A stretch of 64,000 nt of DNA from an uncultured Ruminococcus sp. (GTDB lineage Bacteria > Bacillota > Clostridia > Oscillospirales > Ruminococcaceae). Location: assembly GCA_934435205.1 (NCBI GenBank), contig CAKSAK010000001.1, positions 62,001-126,000 of the forward strand, given 5' to 3'. Below the pieces are notes generated by a model, which had not been told where the DNA came from, did no database searches, and was given only the letters and a program-made list of their open reading frames with translations. Numbering within the stretch: position 1 is the stretch's first letter; every line of letters starts with the position of its first letter. The position numbers were made by a program, and so were the translations under genes. Positions 50,164 to 59,660 of this stretch are shown in pieces.

Positions 50164-52038
50164 TTACTGTACCTTAGATACTGTAATATCAGATGGGTTA
50201 AGTGAATACTTTGAAAGATCTTCAGTATACTTTGGATCGTTGTACTTCTTAAAATACAACGTAACTGTGACGGTTCCACCCGCTGGAATAAATACACAGT
50301 TTGATGGGTTATTCAAATCGTTGTTCGTTGTAAATTCACAAACTTTATCATTTGGAATTTTCAATCTCCAATCCGCCTGCATCTGATCAAATGCAAAACC
50401 AACATTAGCACTTAAAGACCAGATCTTTACAACATCAGAACCATTATTCTGTATTGTTATATCATAGTCTATCTCACCATCATTGATTTTTCTTGCGATA
50501 CTGCTGATAACGTACAAATCATTTGTCGGTTTTGAAATGAAGGTTGCCTCAAAAACAGTATCTGATGTTATAACCTTAGTAGATATATCATCGCTTGTTC
50601 CTTCTACGACCCAACCGCCAAATATCTTATTAGCGTCTGACGAAACAGGGGTAGCTCCTGGATAATTTGCATACTGTCCATCGGAAACATAAATAGTTGA
50701 GGCATTTATTAAAGAACCATTTAATTTAAACTCAACCTTATGCTTGTTCTGTACAACTGGAACGAAAACAAATGAGTTATCTGTAATAGAAACATCAGTA
50801 AGACCCTTTGACGTATCTGATTTGTATACCCACTTAACAAAATCCTGTTTTATAGTATCCATGTCAGTTGGAATTCCCGGGTCATTTGCAAAGTCACCGT
50901 CATAGACACTTGTTGTTGTAAATGTAGAACCGTCGATATTCTCAAACGTTACTGTAAACTGGGTTTTCGGTGCAACAGGCGGATAAACACAGGAGAATAC
51001 CATATCCTTATTTATTGTTATGCCTGTTGTAAAATCAGCAACGTTATTCTTGCTGTCTACCCAATAAGGTGTGCCATAGCCTGTTCTTTTTGCCATGGTT
51101 GGCGGCGTTTGATAAAGTGTGCCTGCCTTGACAGACTTAGTATCTATCTGTTTGCCACGAAGCGTTGAATCAGGGTCGCTTGCAGAGTAGATAAATTTTA
51201 CATTGTATGTTTTTGAACTTGAAACTGTTGTCTTATCATAGAAGATATAAGTATATGTGTTTGAAGCGTCAAAGCTGTAATACTTTTCCTGCTGAGCTGT
51301 GCAACCTGCAGGAGCGGTAGTTGCCTGAGGATATGTGACATAATCAGGAGCTACAGAGAAATCTTTATAGTCATTAACATTGTATGAATCGCCTTCATCT
51401 ATGTTAATATTTGTGAGATTTACTGCTGCGTCCTTTTTATACTTTGTTTTCGTAAAAGTATAGCTTCCGTTCTCATATGTTGGCTGATAGGCTGTAAGAG
51501 AAACGTCAAGAGTATACATTTCCTCAATTTTGCTGATACTTGCACTGATATCAAACTTATAATTGTCGTAAAAATCAACGCCTCTTGCAACAGCAGAATT
51601 ATTAAAGTTTAAGCCCTCTGTATTTACCTTACCTACATTGATGATACAGCCTTTTGCACCCATTCTCTTTGCGGCTGTATCCGTGTCATTGCCTGAATAG
51701 TTTTTCAGACTATAGCCACGAAGATTATTATTATCAATAACGATACAATTTGAATAGGTCACACCGCTTGCACCGATAGTACCAGAGGTTGAAACATCAG
51801 GCACACCAATATAATCTTTAAGCACAAGGACATTGGTCGAATATCTAAGCTCATCATCAAGGTAATCGATAAGTCCCGAGCCTATGATATTACTTTCCAT
51901 TGTTGCATCAGCGTCATGATAAACGTTATTTGCAGGTTTGATCATATTAAGGATAGCTCCGAGGATCACGCCGAAGATCGTTACCACAACGATAAGCTCG
52001 ACAAGGGTAAAACCCTTGCGGTTTTTATTCATTTTCAA
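50164..52038 (-). CDS. Large pilin-like protein with repeats and C-terminal beta-sandwich domain
   Basis: 624 residues. Class III prepilin signal RKGFTLVELIVVVTIFGVILGAILNM, with Gly-Phe cleavage and Glu5. An N-terminal extracellular region (about 40-230) is followed by three stretches resembling Listeria-Bacteroides/InlB-B repeats (about 280-505; for example TVTFENIDG...VYDGDFAND and KVEFKLNG...VSDGQYANYPG...FGGWVVEG). The last 115 residues (YDITIQNNGSDVVKIWSLSANVGFAFDQMQADWRLKI...FIPAGGTVTVTLYFKK) form an all-beta domain like carbohydrate-binding or Ig modules. It is far larger than a major pilin, so probably a minor or tip pilin with an adhesive role. Last gene of the pilin operon. Confidence 0.85.
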   Translation of the reverse strand: MKMNKNRKGFTLVELIVVVTIFGVILGAILNMIKPANNVYHDADATMESNIIGSGLIDYLDDELRYSTNVLVLKDYIGVPDVSTSGTIGASGVTYSNCIVIDNNNLRGYSLKNYSGNDTDTAAKRMGAKGCIINVGKVNTEGLNFNNSAVARGVDFYDNYKFDISASISKIEEMYTLDVSLTAYQPTYENGSYTFTKTKYKKDAAVNLTNINIDEGDSYNVNDYKDFSVAPDYVTYPQATTAPAGCTAQQEKYYSFDASNTYTYIFYDKTTVSSSKTYNVKFIYSASDPDSTLRGKQIDTKSVKAGTLYQTPPTMAKRTGYGTPYWVDSKNNVADFTTGITINKDMVFSCVYPPVAPKTQFTVTFENIDGSTFTTTSVYDGDFANDPGIPTDMDTIKQDFVKWVYKSDTSKGLTDVSITDNSFVFVPVVQNKHKVEFKLNGSLINASTIYVSDGQYANYPGATPVSSDANKIFGGWVVEGTSDDISTKVITSDTVFEATFISKPTNDLYVISSIARKINDGEIDYDITIQNNGSDVVKIWSLSANVGFAFDQMQADWRLKIPNDKVCEFTTNNDLNNPSNCVFIPAGGTVTVTLYFKKYNDPKYTEDLSKYSLNPSDITVSKVQ

Positions 52039-52050
52039 GATCCTCCCTCC

Positions 52051-52860
52051 TTATGGTGTTGATTGTGAGGCGTCATAGTCAGCCTGATTTTTGTAATCAG
52101 AGCCGCCCATATAATGGATAACTACATAACCTGTAGGATTGCCTGACGCATCTTTTTCAAGAAAATGGTCAAAGGTCGTATTTGTGATCTTAAATGCCGC
52201 TGCATCGGCTGTTGGAGCGTCGCTGTAAAGATCAGATGACTGTGAGAAGCCGAAATAATCGCTTCCTGTTACGCCTGAAAGCACAACGCCGAACTGCTGA
52301 TTTCCGCCGTCGCCGATAGGGATAAGAAGTGAATTTCCTGATGAGTTATTATTTACATCAAAGAACTTTCCGCCTGTCAGCTCAGGAGTAAGGGCGTAGA
52401 AATCCATATCAGCGCCTGAATTGTTATAGAACTTTACCCAATAAACACTCTTGTCTGGGTTAGGCGTGATATTAACGTCCTTACCCTGAAGGAACTTAAG
52501 CTGATAGCCTGCGTCCTCATCAATATTATTGAGCTTTGCTTTAAAGCCGTAGGCTGTTGTATTGAACTTTATACCGCTGCCGAAGTCTGCTTCAAGGGCA
52601 AACTCATTTGTTGTTTTACCGCTTGAAGAAAACTTATTGACTTTTATCTCGTTCATATCAACGGTCTTGTTATCATTATACTGCTCGGCATTTACTGCCT
52701 GAGTATACATTTCGTTATTGCGGTAGTAGTTGTCAAGATTCTGCTTTTTTGCCGCAACAGCAACTGTAACAAGCATAGCTGACATACCTGACAAAAGTGC
52801 CATTGCTATGATGACCTCTACAAGAGTCATACCCTTTTTATTTTTGCTGTTCTTTTTCAT
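52051..52860 (-). CDS. Pilin-like protein
   Basis: 269 residues. Prepilin signal KKNSKNKKGMTLVEVIIAMALLSGMSAMLVTVAVAAKK with the GM cleavage site and Glu5. Beyond the helix the protein is soluble and beta-rich, with no disulfide-forming cysteines (KFLQGKDVNITPNPDKSVYWVKFYNNSGADMDFYALTP). The globular domain is not a known pilin type. Its size lies between a major pilin (about 150) and the 624-residue neighbour; no smaller pilin is encoded here, so it may be the main subunit. 12 nt separate it from the next gene. Confidence 0.83.
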   Translation of the reverse strand: MKKNSKNKKGMTLVEVIIAMALLSGMSAMLVTVAVAAKKQNLDNYYRNNEMYTQAVNAEQYNDNKTVDMNEIKVNKFSSSGKTTNEFALEADFGSGIKFNTTAYGFKAKLNNIDEDAGYQLKFLQGKDVNITPNPDKSVYWVKFYNNSGADMDFYALTPELTGGKFFDVNNNSSGNSLLIPIGDGGNQQFGVVLSGVTGSDYFGFSQSSDLYSDAPTADAAAFKITNTTFDHFLEKDASGNPTGYVVIHYMGGSDYKNQADYDASQSTP

Positions 52861-52877
52861 GAGTATACTCCTTTCAA

Positions 52878-55073
52878 TTAATAGTGATCATATCTGTCAA
52901 GAGTATATCCGAATGCTGAATCGTCCTTGCCGCCCTTTGCATTCTGCATTACAGAGGTAGTTGAAGGCTTAGTGTATACATAGAACGCTGTATTGGCGTT
53001 ACCAAAGCTGTTTGCGATAACTACGCCAACTGCACAACACTGAACGGTCATTTTTCCGCCTGCTGAGTCTGTAACATTAAGTCCACTAAGACCACTTGTT
53101 GCTATATTAACCACTGCTTCTGGTGAGTAGAATGAACCCTGGAAGAAACTGTTGTTTGTGGCATTAAGCGTTGTGTTCTCAGCAAATAAGAAAATGATAC
53201 TGCTGTTTGATGGTCTGTAAGAGCCTGCGACGTCCACTGATGTTGGATTAAGGACGAAGCTGCTCTGTGGAGCACCAGGATTACCCTTAGTATTATTTAG
53301 TGTACCAGAGTCATACATACGAACATAAGTGTCATAATCAAATATTTTCAAGCCACTAAAGCTATAGTTACATGTGCTTGAACCTGAATGCTTGGACTTG
53401 CCTGTTACTGAGTCGATACCATTAAGTGCAATAGCACTGCCTGAGTCTGAAACAAAATAGCAGTTGTATTTTCTGTCACCTGTAGTCGCATCGATTATAG
53501 CTGAACGATTTCTTACAACTATAGTTGGAGACCAGCTTGAATCAAGACTAAGACCATTTTGAAGTCTTATAACAATATCGCCTGAAGAATCAGAAACATC
53601 AACGAGGATCCTTGAACCATTGCCATAATCATTGAACGAAAGATCAGATGCCCATGTACAGCTTGATGTTATTCTCAATTTGTAGCGGCTTGTAACTGGA
53701 GTCTTAGCTCCTGTTCCTGTAAGGTCTATTGGCTCAGTAAGCGTGTAGTCAACATTTGTCCAATCGCTTGCAAAGGTATTGAATGTTTTTGTGTTTGATC
53801 CATCATAGAAAGCCTGATATTGATCAGAGATCGTTGTCACATTAGTATCACTGCTCATGAAGAAATCTTCCGGATAATAAACATAAGCATCAGCAGATAC
53901 AGGTATCTGTGGCTTTGCGTCACGACCTGCTTTGCTAAGAACAGCACCTTCATGAATATTTGAAGCCTGGCAGACGATCTTATCTTTACCCGTGATAGTG
54001 CCGGTAACATATACAGAGCCTGTTACCTTAAGTGACTTTGTGACATTAAGATCACCCTCAACATAGAGAGAGCCATTGATCGTCTGACCATTTGCACCGA
54101 ATGTTGCATCGCCCTTATAAGCACCCGCGCCCTTATAAACATAGAAGTTACCATACTGTGTATAGTCATTTCCGCCAATGTTAGCTTCACAACAGAACAA
54201 ATCGACATCAAAACTTGAAGAACCAACGTCCATATGGTTTGATGTGGAAAGCTTCTGACCGATATTAACATAGTTATATCCGTCTGCTCTTGCCATTGTG
54301 GAGTTGATGTGGAATTCATTTGAAACATCAAGGTTTTCAGAAATTGTAACAGTTGAACCCTGCTTTTCGTCTACAAGACTAGGCTTGAGCATGATAAGAG
54401 GCTGTGTTGAAACCTCCAAAGAACCGTACATAAGATAAGAACCATAGATACTCGTATTGTTTGTAAATCTATAGACCTTACCAGTGGTATTATTGATACC
54501 AGCCATGTCACCGATAACGTTAAGGTTATCGTAACCTGCGCCGCCGTTACCAACAAGCTCGATAGTATTTGTATAGTCGGCAGGCTTTGTAACTGACTGC
54601 GTGGAAATATGAGCTGCTACCTTTTCAGTTTTTCCCAGATAAGTAGTTTCACAGGTAACAACGATATTTGCAACACTTGTACCCTCCTGCGCTACAGTTA
54701 TCGTAGTAGTACCGATATTATCGCTTTTACCATTTCCACCATTGTAGCTTACATTAGTGGTAGTACCCTTACCGCTATTAGCACTTGCCAGCTTTTTAAG
54801 GTTTTCGATAGCCTTTTTCTGCTGAGCCTTTGCAGTAGGGTCATTGGTTGGAGCAGTATCAGTTTGTATCTGATTAATAAAGCTTTCAAGAGTAGATGAA
54901 GCTGTCAGATAAGCCTGTTTGCTCTTATAGTTATCATTTGTTTTTGTCCTATTTACCGAAACATAAGAAACAGTTGCAGTCAAAAGTATTGACAGCATGA
55001 GCATGACAGCAACCGCTGTGAAAAGTACGACTCCGGGTTTGTTTCTTTGTTTCCTCTTCGGAGTATTCTCCAT
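52878..55073 (-). CDS. PilX-like minor pilus component
   Basis: 731 residues from ATG 55073, behind AAGGTGG; a longer start at 55103 is unlikely. An N-terminal hydrophobic helix (RNKPGVVLFTAVAVMLMLSILLTATVSYVSVNR) resembles PilX-type pilus proteins but lacks the GFTLxE motif, so cleavage by PilD is uncertain. The rest is a long Asn/Ser/Thr/Gly-rich, probably beta-helical exterior with stretches such as INGSLYVEGDLNVTKSLKVTGSVYVTGTI, the repeating pattern of bactofilin-like or beta-solenoid folds. First of three pilin-type genes after a 148-nt gap containing a hairpin. Confidence 0.75.
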   Translation of the reverse strand: MENTPKRKQRNKPGVVLFTAVAVMLMLSILLTATVSYVSVNRTKTNDNYKSKQAYLTASSTLESFINQIQTDTAPTNDPTAKAQQKKAIENLKKLASANSGKGTTTNVSYNGGNGKSDNIGTTTITVAQEGTSVANIVVTCETTYLGKTEKVAAHISTQSVTKPADYTNTIELVGNGGAGYDNLNVIGDMAGINNTTGKVYRFTNNTSIYGSYLMYGSLEVSTQPLIMLKPSLVDEKQGSTVTISENLDVSNEFHINSTMARADGYNYVNIGQKLSTSNHMDVGSSSFDVDLFCCEANIGGNDYTQYGNFYVYKGAGAYKGDATFGANGQTINGSLYVEGDLNVTKSLKVTGSVYVTGTITGKDKIVCQASNIHEGAVLSKAGRDAKPQIPVSADAYVYYPEDFFMSSDTNVTTISDQYQAFYDGSNTKTFNTFASDWTNVDYTLTEPIDLTGTGAKTPVTSRYKLRITSSCTWASDLSFNDYGNGSRILVDVSDSSGDIVIRLQNGLSLDSSWSPTIVVRNRSAIIDATTGDRKYNCYFVSDSGSAIALNGIDSVTGKSKHSGSSTCNYSFSGLKIFDYDTYVRMYDSGTLNNTKGNPGAPQSSFVLNPTSVDVAGSYRPSNSSIIFLFAENTTLNATNNSFFQGSFYSPEAVVNIATSGLSGLNVTDSAGGKMTVQCCAVGVVIANSFGNANTAFYVYTKPSTTSVMQNAKGGKDDSAFGYTLDRYDHY

Positions 55074-55171
55074 ATTAACCACCTTTCTTAGTTTTATTAT
55101 CATTTATGCTATACTTTTTTTCATTTTACACAAGTTGATTACTTATATAAAATTTTTAATCATTATATAGC

Positions 55172-55210
55172 ACTAATTGGCAGGACAAGAAATATTCCTT
55201 ATCCTACCAA
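55172..55210 (-). other. RNA hairpin between pilO and the PilX-like gene
   Basis: Minus strand: GGTAGGATAAG / CTTGTCCTGCC pair over 11 positions (two GU) with no T tract after it. It could be a processing or stability element separating assembly genes from pilin genes; TATAAT-like bases follow. Confidence 0.5.
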
Positions 55211-55221
55211 ATAGTTTTCTC

Positions 55222-55932
55222 TTAGCTGGCAGAAGGATCAGCAAGCTTCTTCAGAACGTACATATTCAGTGTCATTGAGCCTGAGATCTCGCTCTCGTTG
55301 ACATTCTCAATGCTAACATTCTCGATCACCATGCTCTTTTCGTTGTTTGTCGTCAGGTTGTCAGCAAAATTCTTGAAACCTGAAAGCGAGCTTTTGAACT
55401 GAATGTTAAGGCTATAATAACCTATTGTCTGTGGAGCTGCTGCATTAGTATCTGCTGCATTTTCATCTGCGTTTGCGTCTGCAGCTGATGAATCAACTGT
55501 GCTTGCATTATTGTATTCATCTACCTTAGTGTCAAAATCAGTAGCTGTTGCTGTTGACTCATAAGCAAAAGGTGAGAGAACTGTGCTGCCATATGATGAA
55601 ATAGTCATATTGGAGTTTTTGATCTTTACATCATCAACATTAAAAAGCTCACGAACCTTATCAGTAGCCTTGTATGCTACCTGATAATCATAGAAGTTAG
55701 CTGCGACCTGTGAGGTGCTAGTATAAAGAGTCTGAATTTCAGCGGCAAGGTTCTTATCCTTGTCTACCTGATCTTCAAGCTCGCTGAGCTGTACTTTTGC
55801 TGATTCCAGATCACTACTTGCCTGACTACACTCGTCAATGGCTGGCTTAACAAAAAGCATAAAACCTGCAACAATTATAAGCAGTACGAATACTACTATC
55901 AAAATCATTTTATCACGATAATTCAACTTCAT
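55222..55932 (-). CDS. pilO: PilO-like alignment-complex protein
   Basis: 236 residues. A short cytoplasmic start, one membrane helix (KMILIVVFVLLIIVAGFMLFV), a coiled coil (ECSQASSDLESAKVQLSELEDQVDKDKNLAAEIQTLY), then a ferredoxin-like globular domain with an Ala/Asp/Asn-rich low-complexity insert (SSAADANADENAADTNAAAP). This is the PilO layout; with PilN it spans the membrane and links the PilM ring to the pilus. 2 nt from pilMN. Confidence 0.85.
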   Translation of the reverse strand: MKLNYRDKMILIVVFVLLIIVAGFMLFVKPAIDECSQASSDLESAKVQLSELEDQVDKDKNLAAEIQTLYTSTSQVAANFYDYQVAYKATDKVRELFNVDDVKIKNSNMTISSYGSTVLSPFAYESTATATDFDTKVDEYNNASTVDSSAADANADENAADTNAAAPQTIGYYSLNIQFKSSLSGFKNFADNLTTNNEKSMVIENVSIENVNESEISGSMTLNMYVLKKLADPSAS

Positions 55933-55934
55933 AA

Positions 55935-57419
55935 TTATTCACCCTCGCCCTCTTCTTTAAGATAAAGTGTCAGCGAATCAAGCGTTACGCCTGAGCTGCC
56001 GTCTTCACCGATCGAATATCCGTTGTATCCTACATCTTCCTGGAAGAGTCCTGTACCTACAAGGGCATCGATTGCTGTTGTTACATCTGACTGATCTTCA
56101 AGCTCAACCTTAGTAAGTGTTACTGTACCAGCTTCAAGGTTGTATGTAAAGCCTTCATACTTGAAAGAGCCAAGAGCTTCCTTGATATCGTCAAACATCT
56201 CACTTGACACGACCGGAAGTGTCTCAAGAGCTGCATTTGCTGATGTAACATAGTTTGAATAATCCTGCATGATCTTCATCTTATTGTGAAGTATCTGGTT
56301 CTGGGCGATCTTCTCATTGCAAACAGCTATCTTATCATTAGTCTTGTCTATATCTTTCTCGATAGAACTCTTCCTGAGATTAATAACAAGTGTTGCACCT
56401 GCGATAAGCACTGCGGCTGCCACAGCGAAGATACCGCCTGTCATGAGCAGCGAACCCATTCCGCTGTTGCCGCCCTTACCTGTGGACTGATCGACTTCAA
56501 GGAGGTTGATCTTCTCTGTTGCCTTGTTTCTCTTATAGAGAGCACCGATAGCATTAGCGAATACTGTAAACTCGAAGTTCTCGAAACCTGTGATCTGAGC
56601 AGGCACACCGAGAACGGAAGCCTTTATATCAAGACCGTCAAGAGCGTCAACGAGTTTGATGTAGTCCTCGATAAAGCCATAGAGGATAACATTTTCAAGT
56701 CCTGAACCGCCTCTTGCCTTATTGAACTGCTCCATTCTGAAGATGTTCTCGTTAAGAGCTTCAGTGATATAATCGTCAGAATCATAGTCATCTTCTGAGA
56801 TAGGAACGTATCTAGCGAATGCCATCTGTCCATTCTCAAAAAGTGTAAGACCAAGGAAGTTCTTATCGATCTGGCAAACCAACAGTGGCATTTTCTCCAT
56901 GTTGGACTTGTCAGCAAGAACGATTCTTGCGATAGAGTTACATCCGATGTTAACAGATCTGAGGTTCATGCCCATAATGTTATAAAGCTTTCTGTAGCTT
57001 TCAACTATCGTACTAGGGCAAGCTGTTGCAAGTACCTTCACTGCACCAGGATTATCCTCGCCTGCTTCACCTACTACTGTATATGAGATAGAATACTCAT
57101 CTGTGATACCCATTTCCTGGCTCATATGGTTCTGTACCATAAGCAGGAACTCATTACCCTTTGCCTTTGGAACTACAAGCTCCTTGAATACGATGTTGCT
57201 CGATGAGAAAGTAACGATAGCGTCCTTATCCATCATATCCTCAGCCTTGATCTGTGTGAGCAGCAACTCAGACAGACCTGAAAGGTTGATGACCTCACCA
57301 TTAAGGATCATATCCTCAGGAACGTCTACCTGCAAAGATCTCTCGATCCTTATCTTGTTAGAGGAGTTATCACCTTTAACAATGTTGATTTGTCTATCAG
57401 AAATATCAAATGATAGCAT
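55935..57419 (-). CDS. PilM-PilN fusion protein
   Basis: 494 residues combining two proteins that are separate in most type IV pilus systems. Residues 1-300 are an actin-like PilM (MLSFDISDRQINIVKG, VTFSSSNIVFKELVVPKAKGNEF, VNIGCNSIARIVLADKSN, NVILYGFIEDYIKLVDAL). After a linker, one transmembrane helix (SLLMTGGIFAVAAAVLIAGATLVINL, about 325-350) leads into a PilN-type coiled coil (IDKTNDKIAVCNEKIAQNQILHNKMK) and a periplasm-type ferredoxin fold. In one polypeptide the cytoplasmic ring is directly tethered to the inner-membrane complex. pilO follows after 2 nt. Confidence 0.85.
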   Translation of the reverse strand: MLSFDISDRQINIVKGDNSSNKIRIERSLQVDVPEDMILNGEVINLSGLSELLLTQIKAEDMMDKDAIVTFSSSNIVFKELVVPKAKGNEFLLMVQNHMSQEMGITDEYSISYTVVGEAGEDNPGAVKVLATACPSTIVESYRKLYNIMGMNLRSVNIGCNSIARIVLADKSNMEKMPLLVCQIDKNFLGLTLFENGQMAFARYVPISEDDYDSDDYITEALNENIFRMEQFNKARGGSGLENVILYGFIEDYIKLVDALDGLDIKASVLGVPAQITGFENFEFTVFANAIGALYKRNKATEKINLLEVDQSTGKGGNSGMGSLLMTGGIFAVAAAVLIAGATLVINLRKSSIEKDIDKTNDKIAVCNEKIAQNQILHNKMKIMQDYSNYVTSANAALETLPVVSSEMFDDIKEALGSFKYEGFTYNLEAGTVTLTKVELEDQSDVTTAIDALVGTGLFQEDVGYNGYSIGEDGSSGVTLDSLTLYLKEEGEGE

Positions 57420-57521
57420 TTATTCCTTCACCTCTTAAATTATTTTTCAAAACAAATATCTTTCCTCTCCATTTTAAAGGAGAGGTGATATTTAAAATTA
57501 ACGAACATAAAATGCAGACCC

Positions 57522-58718
57522 TTAGTTTTCCAGACCTGACAGTGAACCGTAGAGCAGTGGGAAGATACCTGCAAGGCAAAGACCGATCGCAACACCCATG
57601 AACACGATGAGCAATGGTTCCATAAGTCCTACAAGTCTTGTAACGGCTGCGTCTGCTTCTTCCTCATAGTAGTCAGCGGTTTTCTCAAGGATCTCATCGA
57701 GAGCACCTGATTCCTCACCGACATAGATGATGGAAGTAAACATTCCTTCAAATATCTCTGTTTTTGCAAGTGACGCTGAAAGCGGTGCGCCCTGCTTAAC
57801 TTCATCAACTACCTGAATGAACATCTTATCAACATAAGCATTTCCAAGTATTCTTGATGAACGTTCAAGACACTCAACCATTGGGATACCGCTTGAATAA
57901 AGTGATGAAAGAGTTCTTGCGAAACGACCCTCATAGATCTTTACCATAAGCTTTCCAGCGGCAGGTATCTTTATCTTTATGTAGTCAAATTTAAGTCTGA
58001 CTGACGGTACTTTCAAAGCGTATATCCAACCGAATATCAAAACAACGACCACGATAAGGATGATATACCATTTTGCCTTAAAAAAGTCACTGAATGAGAA
58101 GAGAGCCTTAGAAAGTGCAGGCATCTGATCCTCTGACATAAGACCTGCGAATATAGGCATGATGAACGTAAACATACCGATTACCATGACGATACAAAGA
58201 ACGCCAAGTATGATAGGATAAGTCATCGCACTCTTTACTTTATTGTTCAGCTTGTTTGAGTTTGCATAGTAATCGCTCAGACGCTGCATTGTCATATCGA
58301 GCGTACCTGAGGTCTCACCTGCGTCTACCATTGAGATGAAAAAGTCAGGGAAGCTTCCTCTTCTTGTATCGAGAGCCTCAGTAAAGCTCTGACCTTTCTG
58401 AACGTCGTCATAAACGCTTCTCCAAACATCCTTTGCACCCTTATTCTCCTCTTCCTTATAGAGAATGTCGAGCGCTTTAACAATGGTAAGACCCGATGTC
58501 ATCATTGCTGCAAGCTGACGGCAGCAGAAAGCAAGTTCCTTAGTATTGAACTTATGCACAGATTGTTTGCCTGCACTGCCCAATGCTTCTGTATAACTTA
58601 TACAGAAAAGACCTTGTTCGTGGATCTTGTCCAGTACTTCCTGTGCATCCTCAGCCTCATAGATACCCTTTATGGTTTTTCCCGAGGTATCCTTAGCAAC
58701 ATAGGAAAATTTCTTCAT
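57522..58718 (-). CDS. pilC: Type IV pilus platform protein PilC
   Basis: 398 residues from ATG 58718 (MKKFSYVAKDTSGKTIKGIYEAEDAQEVLDKI), which fits the family start although the GGAGGTG site is 12 nt away. Two GspF repeats with the FCCRQLAAMMTSGLTIVKALDIL and FARTLSSLYSSGIPMVECLERSSRIL motifs and three or four membrane helices, ending PLLIVFMGVAIGLCLAGIFPLLYGSL. It forms the inner-membrane platform for PilB and PilT. First gene of the assembly operon. Confidence 0.95.
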   Translation of the reverse strand: MKKFSYVAKDTSGKTIKGIYEAEDAQEVLDKIHEQGLFCISYTEALGSAGKQSVHKFNTKELAFCCRQLAAMMTSGLTIVKALDILYKEEENKGAKDVWRSVYDDVQKGQSFTEALDTRRGSFPDFFISMVDAGETSGTLDMTMQRLSDYYANSNKLNNKVKSAMTYPIILGVLCIVMVIGMFTFIMPIFAGLMSEDQMPALSKALFSFSDFFKAKWYIILIVVVVLIFGWIYALKVPSVRLKFDYIKIKIPAAGKLMVKIYEGRFARTLSSLYSSGIPMVECLERSSRILGNAYVDKMFIQVVDEVKQGAPLSASLAKTEIFEGMFTSIIYVGEESGALDEILEKTADYYEEEADAAVTRLVGLMEPLLIVFMGVAIGLCLAGIFPLLYGSLSGLEN

Positions 58719-58803
58719 AGTATGTAGATACACCTCCACTTATTTATACATTTTGTGCATTCATAACAAAAAACTTTAAAAATACACAAAACGCATTTTT
58801 ATA

Positions 58804-58832
58804 ATTATAACATTATTTTCATCTTTTCGCAA
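58804..58832 (-). promoter_or_regulatory. Promoter of the pilC-pilMN-pilO-pilin operon
   Basis: Minus strand: TTGCGA (58827-58832), 17 bp, TATAAT (58804-58809), about 85 nt before pilC. Confidence 0.75.
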
Positions 58833-59005
58833 GTGATTGAGTGCTTTTTAAGCGTTAATTTATTTACAAAATAATCTTCACAAATTTATCGAATTTGTAC
58901 AAATAGAATAATTAAACTAACATTTTAAATATTATTTAACATCAAAAGCGAGTTCATACAGTTTTATGATAGTAAATAACCTTCTTTATGTTCAAATGAC
59001 ACAAT

Positions 59006-59572
59006 TTATACATTGTTATCTGTCTTGCCAGCACTAAAAGATTTCATACTTTTGAGAATGACAGGATGCTTATGAACATACACTTTATAGGCTATCAGAT
59101 AGAAACAATAGGACGCTGCAAGAAGAAGTCCTATGCCGATGATCACGCTTACAAGGTAGTTCATGCCCACGCCTTCATTCAGCCATATGCACGGATAATA
59201 AAGCACCTTATAGAAGATATCTCCCTTGCCCTCCTGACTGAATGAATCCCTGAATATTGCAGGGATAAAATACACTAGAAGCATAAGAAGATACACTATT
59301 GTAATATTGACCCAGCTCCAGTTTTCATATGCGGCATGGCGTTTGCCGTCATCATAAAAAAGTCTCAGGAAAAATATAAGCATGACTGCAAAGCCTATAA
59401 ATGAGTCCACGTTACTATTTGTCATAAAGCTTTTGAAAGCAGATGCGCTTGACGGAAAGACCGTAACCAGAGCCGGTATCAGCACAATGCCTGCAAAGGC
59501 TGAAAACAGCGTAAGAACGATCATTATCCCAATTCTCGACAGAATGTACTTTAAAAATTTTATTGCCTCCAT
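59006..59572 (-). CDS. Membrane protein of unknown function
   Basis: 188 residues with about four transmembrane helices (about 12-36, 55-70, 88-106, 140-165). ATG behind GGAGG. No family recognised; no catalytic motif. Standing alone between pilC and recG, it has no evident operon partner. Its amphipathic loops are moderately charged and the C-terminus is cytoplasmic and basic (HKHPVILKSMKSFSAGKTDNNV). Confidence 0.75.
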   Translation of the reverse strand: MEAIKFLKYILSRIGIMIVLTLFSAFAGIVLIPALVTVFPSSASAFKSFMTNSNVDSFIGFAVMLIFFLRLFYDDGKRHAAYENWSWVNITIVYLLMLLVYFIPAIFRDSFSQEGKGDIFYKVLYYPCIWLNEGVGMNYLVSVIIGIGLLLAASYCFYLIAYKVYVHKHPVILKSMKSFSAGKTDNNV

Positions 59573-59660
59573 AATTACCTCCGTTTTGTTCTTTTATCTT
59601 ATAAAGTCTTTTGGCTTTACATCTTATTTTGCACAATAAAGCTTCCAGACTTTACGCATT

